A stretch of DNA of 64,000 bases from Chitinophagaceae bacterium (GTDB taxonomy: Bacteria; Bacteroidota; Bacteroidia; Chitinophagales; Chitinophagaceae), in NCBI GenBank assembly GCA_947454235.1, contig CANGIY010000002.1, forward strand, positions 186,001-250,000. The letters are read 5' to 3'. The position numbers were made by a program, and so were the translations under genes. Shown piece after piece: positions 10,094-19,564 of this stretch. The notes below the pieces were generated by a model. That model ran no database searches. It had not been told where the DNA came from and worked only from the letters and a program-made list of their open reading frames with translations. Within the stretch, counting starts at the first letter, position 1. Each line of letters begins with the position of its first letter.

Positions 10094-10481
10094 ATTGTAC
10101 TAATGTCTATAGTCGTAATCTAATTTGGGCTAAAAATATGATTAATTATCTAATTACACAACTCGAAACAAGTTTTTCCACACTATATTCCCATAGAGTT
10201 TTGCAGAAAAACGTGCCTTTGGCAATTGAACTAGATACTAAATCTTTAAGGTAGACGAAACTTTTTCGTGTTTCGTTAGATAAAAGGCAAAAAAAATGCG
10301 GTGATTTCCTCAAAAACACCCAATTCGGTTAATAAACGTTAAACGCTGCCGTAATTTGTTTGTCTACAATGTTTTTGAATCAGTTAGTGCAATAATTTCG
10401 CAACTTGTACTCCGGTTTAAAATCAAACTGTTTCATAAACCGGAACTTTAATTATTTTTGTCCGAAGACTAATAAAATATT
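10094..10481. other. Divergent intergenic region
   Basis: This AT-rich spacer lies between the Ig-repeat gene (leftward) and the DUF2723 gene (rightward). It must hold promoters for both. The only clear element is a TATTTTTG box near the right end; no hairpin, RNA gene or ORF of substance was seen. Confidence 0.5.
10453..10460 (+). promoter_or_regulatory. Bacteroidota -7 promoter box (TAnnTTTG)
   Basis: TATTTTTG matches the Bacteroidota sigma-ABfr -7 consensus, 21 bp upstream of ATG 10482. A weak TTTC lies about 18 nt upstream where TTTG is expected. Confidence 0.5.
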
Positions 10482-13400
10482 ATGAACTATCGTAAAGTCA
10501 ACAACATTTTCGGATGGGTGGCATTCGGCATTGCCTTATTCACCTATGTGAAAACTATGGAACCCACCGTGAGCTTCTGGGATTGTGGCGAGTTTCTCTC
10601 TTGCGCCTATAAACTAGAAGTTGGTCACTCACCAGGTGCACCTTTATTTATGCTTATTCAGCGTTTATTTGCCATTTTCAGTGGCGGTGGCGCAATGACC
10701 GGGCAGGCCTCTGAACATGCAGCATGGGCAATTAACTTCCTTTCTGCATTGAACAGTGCTCTTACCGGATTGTTCCTTTTCTGGACGATTACGCACTTCG
10801 CTAAAAAAATGTTGGTTGGTAAAGAAACGCCTACTGCTTCTCAAATCGCATTGATAATGGGAGCGGGCATGGTTGGTTCATTGGCTAATACATGGAGCGA
10901 TACTTTCTGGTTCAGTGCCGTTGAAGCGGAAGTTTATGCAACTTCTTCATTCTTTACTGCTATAACACTTTGGGCTGCCCTTAAATGGGAAGAAAGAGCT
11001 GACGAAAAATATGCTGACAGGTGGTTGGTTTTAATTGCTTACCTCATTGGTTTGTCAGTTTGCGTCCACTTGCTCAACTTGTTGACCATTCCTACTGTTG
11101 CGATGATATACTACTATCGCAAGTTCCCGGTAACTATTAAAGGTACAATTATAGCATTCATGGGTGGCGTTGTAGCCCTTGCATTTGTGCAGTTTGGAGT
11201 AATACAATACATACCTAAAATCGCATCCTGGTTCGATGTATTCTTCACAAATAGCCTTGGATTACCGTTTGACGTAGGTTCTATTTTCTTCCTGTTGGTG
11301 ATAATCGGACTGTTGGTTTACGGCATTATGTGGGCAAAAAAGAATGGAAAATACCATATTCACCTCGGTTTGTTGTGCATTGTTTTTATCATTATTGGTT
11401 ACTCTAGTTACATGGTGGCAATCATTAGAAGCCGCGCCGATGTACCTATTGACATGACGAACCCTGATAATCCGTTGAGCTTCCTTGACTATGTAAACCG
11501 TGAGCAATTTGGTCAACAGCCTATTTTCTTTGGACAGTATTACAACAGCAAAATGTCTGAAATTGACACAAGTGGTGTTAATTATATGCAGACAAAAGAT
11601 GCTTCAGGTAAAGACAAGTATGTAAAAGTAGGGGTGAAGCATAACCCTAAATATGATGGTGATCAAATCCATTTCTTCCCTCGTATCTGGTCTTCACAAG
11701 ACAACCATGCTAATTTCTATCGCAACATGTGCAATCTGGCGGCAGCCGATGAGCCAACTTTTGGCGATAACATGACCTATTTCTTCGGTTATCAAATGAA
11801 CTGGATGTGGTGGAGATTCTTCATGTGGAACTTCGCAGGAAGGCAAAATGATATGGAAGGTCAATTAGAGCCGCATAAAGGCAACTGGATTACAGGTATT
11901 ACTTTCCTTGATAAAATGCGTGGTTTGGGTGATACCGATGCTATGGGTGAAGGGTATACTAGAAACGGAGCACACAATAAACTTTACTTGTTACCTTTCA
12001 TTTTAGGCGTAATCGGTATCGTTTACCAGTATAAAAAACACAGGAACGACTTCTGGATTGTAATGGTAACATTCTTCTTTACGGGTATTGCAATTGGCAT
12101 ATTCCTTAATATGACCCCAATGCAGCCAAGGGAGCGTGACTATGCGTTTGCGGGTTGTACCTTTACTTTTACTATCTGGATTGGGCTTGCAGTATTAATG
12201 ATTGCTGATTGGTTGAATAAAGCAACTAAATCTTCAGCAGGCGTTTACGGTAGTATCGCTATCGCTATGTTGGCTGGACCTGTATTGATGGTGAAGGAAG
12301 AGTGGGATGACCACGACCGTTCTCACAAAACATTGGCTCGTGATGTTGCCTATAACACTTTGATGAACTGTGCGCCAAATGCGATTTTATTCACCTTCGG
12401 TGATAACCAAACTTATCCTTTGTGGTATGCACAGGAAATTGAAGGTTTCCGTAAAGACGTACGTATCATCAACACAAGCTTGTTGGGTATCGATTGGTAC
12501 ATTGACCAGTTGAAATATAAAACAAATGATGCTGATGCGTTACCAATGTTGTGGAAACGTGATGCATATATGGGCGACAGAGGTCAGTATGTTCAGTATT
12601 ACGACAATCCATCTTTGGGATTGGGTAAGAATACTTATATCAACCTGATTGAAGTGTGTGACTTCATGAACAGCGACAATAACTCACAAAAAGTTCCTTT
12701 GAGCCACGGTGGTTATTCAAACTACATGCCTACTAAAAACTTCTTTGTTCCCGTTCCTTCGAAAGAAGATTTGGTTAAAAATGGTGTCGCTGAAGTTTCT
12801 GATACAGCTCGAATTATTCCTGAAATGAAGTTCACTTACCCTAAAGACATCGCTTATAAAGGTGAGTTGGCAATCTTAAACATTATCGCTGGTGTTGCGA
12901 AAGATGGCTGGAAACGCCCTATTTACTTCGATGCTGGTTTGCGTCAAGGCGACTATGCCGGTACGGGTGACTATTTAAGGCTAGAAGGTACGGTGTATAG
13001 GTTGTTACCTTATAAAATTGCAGATTCTAATGCTGCTAAAAACCGTAATCAAATTCTTGGTACTATCAATACTGAAAAGAGCTATGAAATGTTCATGAAG
13101 TATAAGTACGGAGGTGGCGAATCAAACAACGTTTATTTCGATGAACCTAACCGCCATGAGTTTGTAACGCTTCGTATGGATGCATCATCAGTTGCGAATG
13201 CATTGATAGCTGAAGGTAAAAAAGACAAAGCCATTAAATTGCTTGACAAAGTAATGGAAGGTATTACCGAGCATTCTTATTATTACGATTTCACTTCTTA
13301 CTACATCGCTTCGGCTTATTTCCAGGCTGGCGCAATGGACAAGGGTAAAAAGCTAAGTGATAAGTACTTTAAAAACTGCGAAAACTTCGTAAGCTGGGTT

Positions 13401-13610
13401 GCAACTCTTGACCCTGAAAGGCGGTCATCATGCGCTTATGATGTGAAGCAAGAATTCCAGGTAATGCAAAGTCTTGCCGCTTTTGCTTACATGAATGGCG
13501 ACACAACTTACGCTCAAAATTCCATTAGCAGAATGAAGAAAATGGAAGCCAGCGTTAAAGACATCGTAAACATGAAAGAAAGTCCGGTGCCTGCGGGCGA
13601 CGACCAATAG
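10482..13610 (+). CDS. DUF2723 multi-pass membrane protein, O-mannosyltransferase-like
   Basis: A 1042-residue inner-membrane protein. The N-terminal segment TMEPTVSFWDCGEF is the DUF2723 hallmark; the acidic DCGE resembles the first-loop acidic residue of GT-C enzymes that use polyprenyl-linked sugars. About 12 hydrophobic helices fill residues 10-600, with a long external loop (about 310-480). A soluble part from about residue 620 contains FGDNQTYPLWYAQE, and the last 150 residues look helical and TPR-like (ALIAEGKKDKAIKLLDKV). The related eukaryotic TMEM260 is an O-mannosyltransferase, so glycosylation of exported proteins is a reasonable inference. It is monocistronic, with a promoter box before it and a strong terminator after it. 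Confidence 0.9.
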   Translation: MNYRKVNNIFGWVAFGIALFTYVKTMEPTVSFWDCGEFLSCAYKLEVGHSPGAPLFMLIQRLFAIFSGGGAMTGQASEHAAWAINFLSALNSALTGLFLFWTITHFAKKMLVGKETPTASQIALIMGAGMVGSLANTWSDTFWFSAVEAEVYATSSFFTAITLWAALKWEERADEKYADRWLVLIAYLIGLSVCVHLLNLLTIPTVAMIYYYRKFPVTIKGTIIAFMGGVVALAFVQFGVIQYIPKIASWFDVFFTNSLGLPFDVGSIFFLLVIIGLLVYGIMWAKKNGKYHIHLGLLCIVFIIIGYSSYMVAIIRSRADVPIDMTNPDNPLSFLDYVNREQFGQQPIFFGQYYNSKMSEIDTSGVNYMQTKDASGKDKYVKVGVKHNPKYDGDQIHFFPRIWSSQDNHANFYRNMCNLAAADEPTFGDNMTYFFGYQMNWMWWRFFMWNFAGRQNDMEGQLEPHKGNWITGITFLDKMRGLGDTDAMGEGYTRNGAHNKLYLLPFILGVIGIVYQYKKHRNDFWIVMVTFFFTGIAIGIFLNMTPMQPRERDYAFAGCTFTFTIWIGLAVLMIADWLNKATKSSAGVYGSIAIAMLAGPVLMVKEEWDDHDRSHKTLARDVAYNTLMNCAPNAILFTFGDNQTYPLWYAQEIEGFRKDVRIINTSLLGIDWYIDQLKYKTNDADALPMLWKRDAYMGDRGQYVQYYDNPSLGLGKNTYINLIEVCDFMNSDNNSQKVPLSHGGYSNYMPTKNFFVPVPSKEDLVKNGVAEVSDTARIIPEMKFTYPKDIAYKGELAILNIIAGVAKDGWKRPIYFDAGLRQGDYAGTGDYLRLEGTVYRLLPYKIADSNAAKNRNQILGTINTEKSYEMFMKYKYGGGESNNVYFDEPNRHEFVTLRMDASSVANALIAEGKKDKAIKLLDKVMEGITEHSYYYDFTSYYIASAYFQAGAMDKGKKLSDKYFKNCENFVSWVATLDPERRSSCAYDVKQEFQVMQSLAAFAYMNGDTTYAQNSISRMKKMEASVKDIVNMKESPVPAGDDQ

Positions 13611-13633
13611 TCTTTATAAAAAAGCAAAATATC

Positions 13634-13670
13634 AAGGAGCGACCTCAAACCTGGGGTCGCTCCTTTTTTT
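13634..13670 (+). terminator. Strong rho-independent terminator
   Basis: An 11-bp perfect stem (AAGGAGCGACC / GGTCGCTCCTT) with a 10-nt loop, followed by a T-run, 23 bp after the DUF2723 stop. Confidence 0.92.
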
Positions 13671-13760
13671 GTAATTAAATGTTATATTTATTTCAACAGA
13701 TATTGCCATTGATTTTGAGTTAACTGTATATACACGAATGGCATTAATTTGCCGCCCGTT

Positions 13761-14261
13761 ATGATTACTATTATCTCAGGCACCAACAGAAAAGACAGTA
13801 TGTCGCTGAGGGTTGCTAATATTTATGCACGATTGCTTCGTGATTTGGGAGCGGATGTAAAAGTGTTGTCACTCGAAAATGTGCAGGTTTGGACCCGGGG
13901 CGAAGAGATGATTTTTATTGAAAAGAACTTCCTGCTGGCAGCCGATAAATACATTTTTGTAATGCCAGAATACAATGCCAGCTTCCCCGGAATTTTGAAG
14001 TGCATGATCGATAATTCTGACGTTAGAAATGTATGGTGGAACAAAAAGGCACTTTTAGCAGGTATTTCTGACGGTAGAGCCGGTAACCTGCGCGGGCTTG
14101 AACACATGACAGCCATATTACATTATTTAAAAGTGACTGTTTGGCACAACAAACTTATTCTTTCTAAAATCAAAGAAGAAGTAAGCCTTGGCGGTGAAAT
14201 ATTAAAACCCGAAACTGAATCACTGATTTTACAACAAATCAAAGAGTTCCTTTCTTTCTAA
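13761..14261 (+). CDS. NADPH-dependent FMN reductase family flavoprotein
   Basis: A 166-residue flavodoxin-like oxidoreductase. The N-terminal ISGTNRKDSMSLRVA carries the phosphate-binding GTxRxxS loop of the NADPH-dependent FMN reductase/azoreductase family. VMPEYNASFPGILKCMIDN is the second flavin-contact loop. I start at ATG 13761 rather than the TTG 12 bp upstream, because MITIISGT is where family members begin. The protein would reduce FMN or quinone-like acceptors in the cytoplasm; the substrate cannot be told. It lies 4 bp upstream of the metallophosphoesterase gene, so the two are probably co-transcribed. The family call is firm. Confidence 0.88.
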   Translation: MITIISGTNRKDSMSLRVANIYARLLRDLGADVKVLSLENVQVWTRGEEMIFIEKNFLLAADKYIFVMPEYNASFPGILKCMIDNSDVRNVWWNKKALLAGISDGRAGNLRGLEHMTAILHYLKVTVWHNKLILSKIKEEVSLGGEILKPETESLILQQIKEFLSF

Positions 14262-14265
14262 GTTT

Positions 14266-15516
14266 ATGCAAACTCGTTTTATTATTATTCTGGTATTACT
14301 CGCTCTTGCTGAGTACTACGGCTATGTTTTGGTGCGCTCAATGGTGAAAAATATGAGCAATGTACCCCGCCTTTCAATACTTGGGGTGTATATAACCTTA
14401 ACAGTATTTACATGGTTTAGTTTTATTCTGTTCCGTCAGATCCATTGGGCGAATTTGCCCCACATGATTCGCAATATTTATGTTGCTTTTGGTATGGGAT
14501 GGGTGGTTGCGAAACTAGTGGTAATGTTAGTAATGCTGATTGACGATATCAGGCGGTTACTTACTTGGCTGGTTACAACCATGACGCTTTCAAACTCACC
14601 GAATACTGATGTGATTTCAAACCCCATTGAACGTTCTTTGTTCTTGAAGAGAACAGCAGTCTTATTGGGAGGTCTGACGCTCACTGGCTTTTTTGCGGGT
14701 GTATCAAACAGATACCGCTACAGGGTACGTACCGTAAAAATGAACTTTAAATCTTTGCCTGCGTCGTTCAAAGGTTTGAAAATTGTTCAAATTTCTGATG
14801 TCCATACAGGTAGCTTTGATAACCACCATGCCGTTGCACATGGCATTGACCGAATTCTGGATCAAAAACCGGATATCATATTTTTTACGGGCGACCTCGT
14901 TAATAATGTTGCGACGGAAGTAACCGAAAAATTTCAGGAGATTTTTTCAAGGCTCAAGGCTCCTTTGGGTGTATATTCGGTATTGGGCAACCACGACTAC
15001 GGCGACTATGTACAGTGGGAAAGCAAGGAAGATAAAATAAGAAATTTAGAAGATTTGAAAGGTATTCATCATAAAATGGGCTGGCGACTAATGATGAATG
15101 AACACATTGTGTTTGAGAGAAACAATGAGAAAATTGCAGTTGTTGGTATTGAAAACTGGGGAGCTAAAGCAAACTTTCCTAAGTACGGCGACCTCAATAA
15201 AGCTGTCGATGGTCTAAAAGAGAAGAATGTGCCATTTAGCATTTTACTGTCTCACGACCCATCGCATTGGGATGCGCAAATACGTCCTAAGTTTCCGGAA
15301 ATAAACCTAACACTGAGTGGGCACACCCATGGTATGCAGTTTGGCGTTGACTCAAAATGGCTAAAGTGGAGCCCTGTACAATATATATATAAACAGTGGG
15401 CAGGTCACTATAGCGAAGGCGAACAATCGTTGTACGTCAATCGTGGATTCGGTTTTTTAGGGTATCCTGGTCGTTTGGGCATTCTTCCTGAAATAACTGT
15501 TATAGAACTAGTCTAG
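14266..15516 (+). CDS. Membrane-anchored calcineurin-like metallophosphoesterase
   Basis: A 416-residue protein with about four N-terminal membrane helices (residues 5-110), a further hydrophobic segment near 130, and a C-terminal metallophosphoesterase domain. The dimetal ligand motifs appear in order: QISDVHTG (DxH), FTGDLVNN (GD), LGNHDYGD (GNHD), LSHDPSHW and LSGHTHGMQ (GHTH). The layout matches YkuE/YaeI-type phosphodiesterases such as UDP-diacylglucosamine or lipid-linked pyrophosphate hydrolases, but the substrate is not evident. The active site probably faces the periplasm. It follows the flavoprotein by 4 bp and converges on the next gene with 11 bp between stops. Confidence 0.9.
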   Translation: MQTRFIIILVLLALAEYYGYVLVRSMVKNMSNVPRLSILGVYITLTVFTWFSFILFRQIHWANLPHMIRNIYVAFGMGWVVAKLVVMLVMLIDDIRRLLTWLVTTMTLSNSPNTDVISNPIERSLFLKRTAVLLGGLTLTGFFAGVSNRYRYRVRTVKMNFKSLPASFKGLKIVQISDVHTGSFDNHHAVAHGIDRILDQKPDIIFFTGDLVNNVATEVTEKFQEIFSRLKAPLGVYSVLGNHDYGDYVQWESKEDKIRNLEDLKGIHHKMGWRLMMNEHIVFERNNEKIAVVGIENWGAKANFPKYGDLNKAVDGLKEKNVPFSILLSHDPSHWDAQIRPKFPEINLTLSGHTHGMQFGVDSKWLKWSPVQYIYKQWAGHYSEGEQSLYVNRGFGFLGYPGRLGILPEITVIELV

Positions 15517-15527
15517 TTTTCCGATTG

Positions 15528-17471
15528 TTACTTGTCTACTACAAGTTTAAAACTCTGTTGCCCTTTTGTGGTGACTACTTGTACTATGTACATTCCCGGT
15601 GAAAGCGACTCTACAGAAAATTCAGTGATGGCTATTTTGCCGGGTTGAGATTCGAATACTCTCGATTCAATGACCCTACCCGAAACGTCAGTCAAACGCA
15701 CTGTTGCCTGCCCTTCGTTTTCCCAAAACACCTTAACGGATTCATTAGCAGGGTTGGGGTAAATACCACCGTCGTTAATGTTTACATTAACTGAAGGTGT
15801 CTCCAACGAAAATGAGTACACATTGCAATTGAGGATGGTGCTATCAGAACGGTCAATTAAAAGTACTACAGCCTTCAAGGTGCCATGCATCCACGAAGGA
15901 TCAATAGTGGCAGATAGTGTACGAGTATAATCAGTATTTGCAATCATGAGGCTTGGCAACAAACCGCCAACTCCACCTACAGGACCAGGAGTTATTAAAC
16001 GGGCGATATTATCATAAGTCATTCTAGAGAATGGTACCGGGTCGGGCATTGTGTCAAAACCAGGCATCACACCATTCCTCCCTCCGGAAAAATTGTTGAC
16101 CTGAGAATAGGTAGTGTCGTCGCCATGAATACCGCTTTGGGTAATAACCATAGCCAGGCTATAGTCTCCACTTAAATCGATTGCAGGAGTAACCGTTGCG
16201 TCAATAGTTAATGCGTTCGCCTCCAATGCTCCTACCAGTGATACATTTGCAAAACCAAAATAGTTTGATTGCTTGTAAAACTCAGGTATAAAATGGCTTG
16301 GTTGTACTTTTTGCCTGCGGTCAAACAACATGAATGGTACATAATTGTAATGATAGTTGAACAGAAAATCGAAATAAGGGGTGTCTGTAAGCACATCGAA
16401 ATTATGTACTGAAATTAATCCCGCTGAAAGATCGTGAGCAGGTATATAATTAAAGAAGTTGATGTTTTGCGGACTCCACCCGTTCCAAATTCCGTCGCCA
16501 CATTCAAGTGCCAATCTCTTTAGAGGCATAAATTCAGCACCATTCAGTTCGGTGCGGGCCGAATCATTGAAACTTATTGTGTCGCTATCAAGAGTAGCCC
16601 AAGCGTTTACAATAAAACTACTAACAGATATCATTGTATCAGGTACTGAATGAACCAGCGTATCAAACGAAAACCGGGGAATATTCAATCCTCTCACTGT
16701 ATCACGGGCAATAGGTCCTGAACCTTTTTGATAATTTAAAACCAAAGTATGAATTGTGTCAAGGCCAGCATTGTAAACTGAGAATTTGTGGTTGTAAGAC
16801 CTGCCTCTGGCTACAAAACTTGATAGGTAATTGTCAGGCGTTACGTGATTTAAAACTACATCATGATGAATAGGTATAAACACCTGAACATTATCTATCG
16901 CCCAACCGTATTTTCTGCCCCCGCCATCAGAATATCTAAAACCAATTCTTATGTCAGCCACATTGTCATATGCGCTTAAATCAATGAAATGGGTTTCAAA
17001 TGCATCAAACGAACTATTTTGGTGAGTGGTTTCCAAAATAGTCCATGTTCTTCCTGTGTCTGTTGATATTTCAACCGTAGCTCGCTCCCTAAAACCATCG
17101 GAGGTGTCTTCATAAAAATAGCTATCATATTTTAACCAAGCACCTGTTCTATGTGTTAATGAAACACCCGGTGTGTAGGAAAATACGTTGATGTTATTGT
17201 AGTCAAACATACCGCAGTCGGGTATACACGCTACCAAATTAGTACCTGTTCTTACGCTCATTGGTTCGCCGGGCATGCAACCACCCACATTTGCAGCCAA
17301 TCCATTTTGCCACGGTACGGCACCCGTAAAACTATTTGTCCATCGGGGTATGATATAACTCGAAGAACTATCGAAATTCTGATTGTAAATTACAGTTTGA
17401 GCACCGGAATTAAAACCCAAGCCTAAAAAGACCAAAAATAAAAATGCAAATACGTAAGTTGTTCTTTTCAT
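15528..17471 (-). CDS. T9SS cargo protein with a MAM/jelly-roll-like N-terminal domain
   Basis: A 647-residue secreted protein. The signal peptide ends near GFNSGAQT. Residues 30-195 form a beta-rich domain (YNQNFDSSSSYIIPRW, then KYGWAIDNVQVF) of the kind found in choice-of-anchor J/MAM-like modules. The middle section (about 200-555) resembles the Omp28/choice-of-anchor region of Bacteroidota secreted proteins (AHDLSAGLISVHNFD, VVLLIDRSDSTILNC). The C-terminus is a sorting domain (IYPNPANESVKVFW, LSPGMYIVQV, ending LVVDK). No catalytic residues were recognised. It is divergent from the cysteine desulfurase gene across a 304-bp spacer holding a terminator-like hairpin. Confidence 0.85.
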   Translation of the reverse strand: MKRTTYVFAFLFLVFLGLGFNSGAQTVIYNQNFDSSSSYIIPRWTNSFTGAVPWQNGLAANVGGCMPGEPMSVRTGTNLVACIPDCGMFDYNNINVFSYTPGVSLTHRTGAWLKYDSYFYEDTSDGFRERATVEISTDTGRTWTILETTHQNSSFDAFETHFIDLSAYDNVADIRIGFRYSDGGGRKYGWAIDNVQVFIPIHHDVVLNHVTPDNYLSSFVARGRSYNHKFSVYNAGLDTIHTLVLNYQKGSGPIARDTVRGLNIPRFSFDTLVHSVPDTMISVSSFIVNAWATLDSDTISFNDSARTELNGAEFMPLKRLALECGDGIWNGWSPQNINFFNYIPAHDLSAGLISVHNFDVLTDTPYFDFLFNYHYNYVPFMLFDRRQKVQPSHFIPEFYKQSNYFGFANVSLVGALEANALTIDATVTPAIDLSGDYSLAMVITQSGIHGDDTTYSQVNNFSGGRNGVMPGFDTMPDPVPFSRMTYDNIARLITPGPVGGVGGLLPSLMIANTDYTRTLSATIDPSWMHGTLKAVVLLIDRSDSTILNCNVYSFSLETPSVNVNINDGGIYPNPANESVKVFWENEGQATVRLTDVSGRVIESRVFESQPGKIAITEFSVESLSPGMYIVQVVTTKGQQSFKLVVDK

Positions 17472-17548
17472 GGCAATTCAGTGTTTTAATCTTAATAAGA
17501 ATTTCTAAAATAAAACTGAGCTTAAAAGTAACTCAGGTACTCGATAAT

Positions 17549-17575
17549 AAAAAAACGGCAGGTTAATGCCGTTTT
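17549..17575 (-). terminator. Terminator-like hairpin upstream of a leftward gene
   Basis: A perfect 9-bp stem (AAAACGGCA / TGCCGTTTT) with a 6-nt loop. Read leftward it ends in seven Ts, the form of an intrinsic terminator, yet it lies about 80 bp before the start codon of the leftward T9SS gene. Confidence 0.65.
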
Positions 17576-17745
17576 GGGGTGGGGTATAATTCAAATTCAT
17601 CACAATTAAACAAGAAGGTACTATCAATAAAGACGTAGTATAAAAACAGAACCTTGGGTAGAAATGAAAATTTTTCTAGATTTTTCTGATTTGGTTATTA
17701 CTGAGTATTCAATTGAATTATTGGTGGTCTATTGTGGAAACTTTA

Positions 17746-17753
17746 TATTTTTG
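17746..17753 (+). promoter_or_regulatory. Bacteroidota -7 promoter box for the cysteine desulfurase
   Basis: TATTTTTG fits TAnnTTTG, 22 bp before ATG 17776. A clear TTTG at -33 is not visible. Confidence 0.5.
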
Positions 17754-17775
17754 CAGCCCATTTTAATACTACATA

Positions 17776-18909
17776 ATGAATCGCATATATTTCGACAACG
17801 CTGCTACTACAGCCCTTGACCCAAAGGTGGTAGAAGCTATGATGCCATACCTTACTGAAAAATTTGGTAATCCTTCTTCGGTTTATAGCTATGGACGCGA
17901 AACCAGACTTGGAATTGAGAATGCCCGCAAGTCGGTAGCAAAGATTTTAGGTTGTAGCCCCGGTGAAATATTTTTTACATCAGGTGGTACAGAAAGTACA
18001 AATACTGCTGTTACAACTTCAGTTCGTGACCTCGGTTGCAAGCACATGGTTACGTCTCCATTAGAACACCATGCAACGCTGCATACAGTTGAAGCGTTAG
18101 CTCACCAAGGCTTGGCAACACTCGATTACGTTAAAATAACTTCTGACGGTCACATCGATTTGGCTGATTTGGAACGTATTTTGACTAAAAACGAAGGGCG
18201 CACTGTTGTTACCTTGATGCATGCCAACAATGAAATTGGCAACCTCACTAAAATCAAGGAAATAGGGGAGTTATGTCTTAAATATGATGCTATTTTCCAT
18301 TCTGACACAGTTCAAACTGTTGGACATTATCCTTTTGATATCAAAAGCCTGAATGTTCATTTTATGAACGGTGCAGGTCATAAATTTCATGGTCCCAAGG
18401 GTATAGGTATCATGTATGTGAATGAAAGTATTCATATCAAGCCGTTTTTAAATGGAGGCAGTCAGGAACGTAACATGAGGGCAGGTACTGAAAATGTATA
18501 TGGCATTATCGGTTTCGCGAAAGCACTTGAACTCGCTACGGAAAATTACCTAAAAGATTCGGAGCACATTCAAAGTGTTAAGTCATACATGGCTGAACAA
18601 TTGAAGGCAAACTTTGAAGGCATTGCTTTCAACGGCGATACTTTCGGAAGTAGCCTATATACTGTGCTCAATGTATCATTCCCTCGCACTGAAAAATCGG
18701 AAATGTTATTATTCGCGCTCGACATGGCGGGTATTTGTGTGAGTGGCGGAAGTGCTTGTACGAGTGGCGCCAATTCAGTAAGCCATGTTATTACAGCATT
18801 GTATAATGGCAATCCGCCAGACATGGTGCCAATCCGTTTTTCATTTTGTAAACACAATACAACTACAGAAGTGGATACTGTTGTGGCCAAGTTGAAAGAA
18901 CTCGTGTAG
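17776..18909 (+). CDS. Cysteine desulfurase (NifS/IscS family)
   Basis: A 377-residue PLP enzyme that removes sulfur from cysteine as an enzyme persulfide for Fe-S cluster assembly or other thiolation. The PLP lysine is Lys203 in GAGHKFHGPKG, and MHANNEIG (about 148-155) stacks on the cofactor. The catalytic Cys328 lies in SGGSACTSGA, the mobile-loop motif of group I enzymes. The length fits the family. No iscU, iscR or suf gene is next to it, so the acceptor is unknown. Its -7 box overlaps the expected position for a short leader. The identification is firm; choosing between iscS and nifS would be arbitrary. Confidence 0.95.
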   Translation: MNRIYFDNAATTALDPKVVEAMMPYLTEKFGNPSSVYSYGRETRLGIENARKSVAKILGCSPGEIFFTSGGTESTNTAVTTSVRDLGCKHMVTSPLEHHATLHTVEALAHQGLATLDYVKITSDGHIDLADLERILTKNEGRTVVTLMHANNEIGNLTKIKEIGELCLKYDAIFHSDTVQTVGHYPFDIKSLNVHFMNGAGHKFHGPKGIGIMYVNESIHIKPFLNGGSQERNMRAGTENVYGIIGFAKALELATENYLKDSEHIQSVKSYMAEQLKANFEGIAFNGDTFGSSLYTVLNVSFPRTEKSEMLLFALDMAGICVSGGSACTSGANSVSHVITALYNGNPPDMVPIRFSFCKHNTTTEVDTVVAKLKELV

Positions 18910-18978
18910 TGCTGTTCATACTTACTAATTATTAGTGCAAATAAAAAGCAATATCTAAGGAATTTCCCTGAATTAAAG

Positions 18979-18986
18979 TACTTTTG
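18979..18986 (+). promoter_or_regulatory. Bacteroidota -7 promoter box for the FKBP gene
   Basis: TACTTTTG fits TAnnTTTG, 37 bp upstream of ATG 19024. Confidence 0.45.
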
Positions 18987-19023
18987 TTCAGGGTTCGCCC
19001 TTTCTACATTTTAAATAAAATTT

Positions 19024-19452
19024 ATGCAACAAGTAAAAAATGGTGACACGGTAAGTGTTCACTACACAGGCAAGCTGACAAATGGTAACGTATTTGATAG
19101 TTCAGCAGGTCGCGAACCCCTTCAATTTACTGCAGGTAGCGGTCAGGTTATCAAAGGTTTTGATAACGCAGTAGTTGATATGATTGTGGGAGACAAGAAA
19201 ACAGTAAACATCCCTGTTCATGAAGCATACGGTGCAAGAAATGAAGATATGATTATCACTTATCCTTTGGAGCAGTTTCCGCAAGACATGAACCCACAAG
19301 TGGGCATGGAATTGCACATGAGCGATAATATGGGTAATCATTTTCCTGTTGTGATCGTTGAAATTGAGAACGACATGGCAATCCTCGATGCAAACCATCC
19401 TTTGGCTGGCGAAGATCTTATTTTCGACATCGAATTGGTTCAGATCGGTTAA
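19024..19452 (+). CDS. SlyD-like FKBP-type peptidyl-prolyl isomerase
   Basis: A 142-residue cytoplasmic prolyl isomerase and chaperone. VSVHYTGKLTNGNVFDSS and QVIKGFDNAVVDM are the FKBP active-site strands. The region around residues 70-125 (EAYGARNEDMI, then AILDANHPLAGEDLIFDIEL) is the insert-in-flap chaperone domain and closing strand of SlyD. The His-rich metal-binding tail of E. coli SlyD is absent: the protein ends IELVQIG. It has its own promoter box and terminator, so it is probably monocistronic. The family call is secure; the slyD symbol is withheld because of the missing tail. Confidence 0.92.
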   Translation: MQQVKNGDTVSVHYTGKLTNGNVFDSSAGREPLQFTAGSGQVIKGFDNAVVDMIVGDKKTVNIPVHEAYGARNEDMIITYPLEQFPQDMNPQVGMELHMSDNMGNHFPVVIVEIENDMAILDANHPLAGEDLIFDIELVQIG

Positions 19453-19475
19453 TTTTTATCTACATAATGATTTTC

Positions 19476-19507
19476 AAAATGCGCTCGCGAAAACGGGCGC
19501 ATTTTTA
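19476..19507 (+). terminator. Rho-independent terminator
   Basis: A 12-bp stem (AAAATGCGCTCG / CGGGCGCATTTT, one G-U pair) followed by Ts, 24 bp after the FKBP stop. Confidence 0.88.
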
Positions 19508-19564
19508 TTTATGCGTTTTCCAATACTTCATTTTAGATTTGTGCGTTCTTTCAGGTGAGTGAAT

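Larger units (their letters stand above)
17472..17775. other. Divergent intergenic region with hairpin and promoter box
   Basis: This spacer between the T9SS cargo and cysteine desulfurase genes contains a leftward terminator-like hairpin (17549-17575) and, at its right end, a TATTTTTG box. No ORF or known RNA family was recognised in the remaining AT-rich sequence. Confidence 0.5.
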
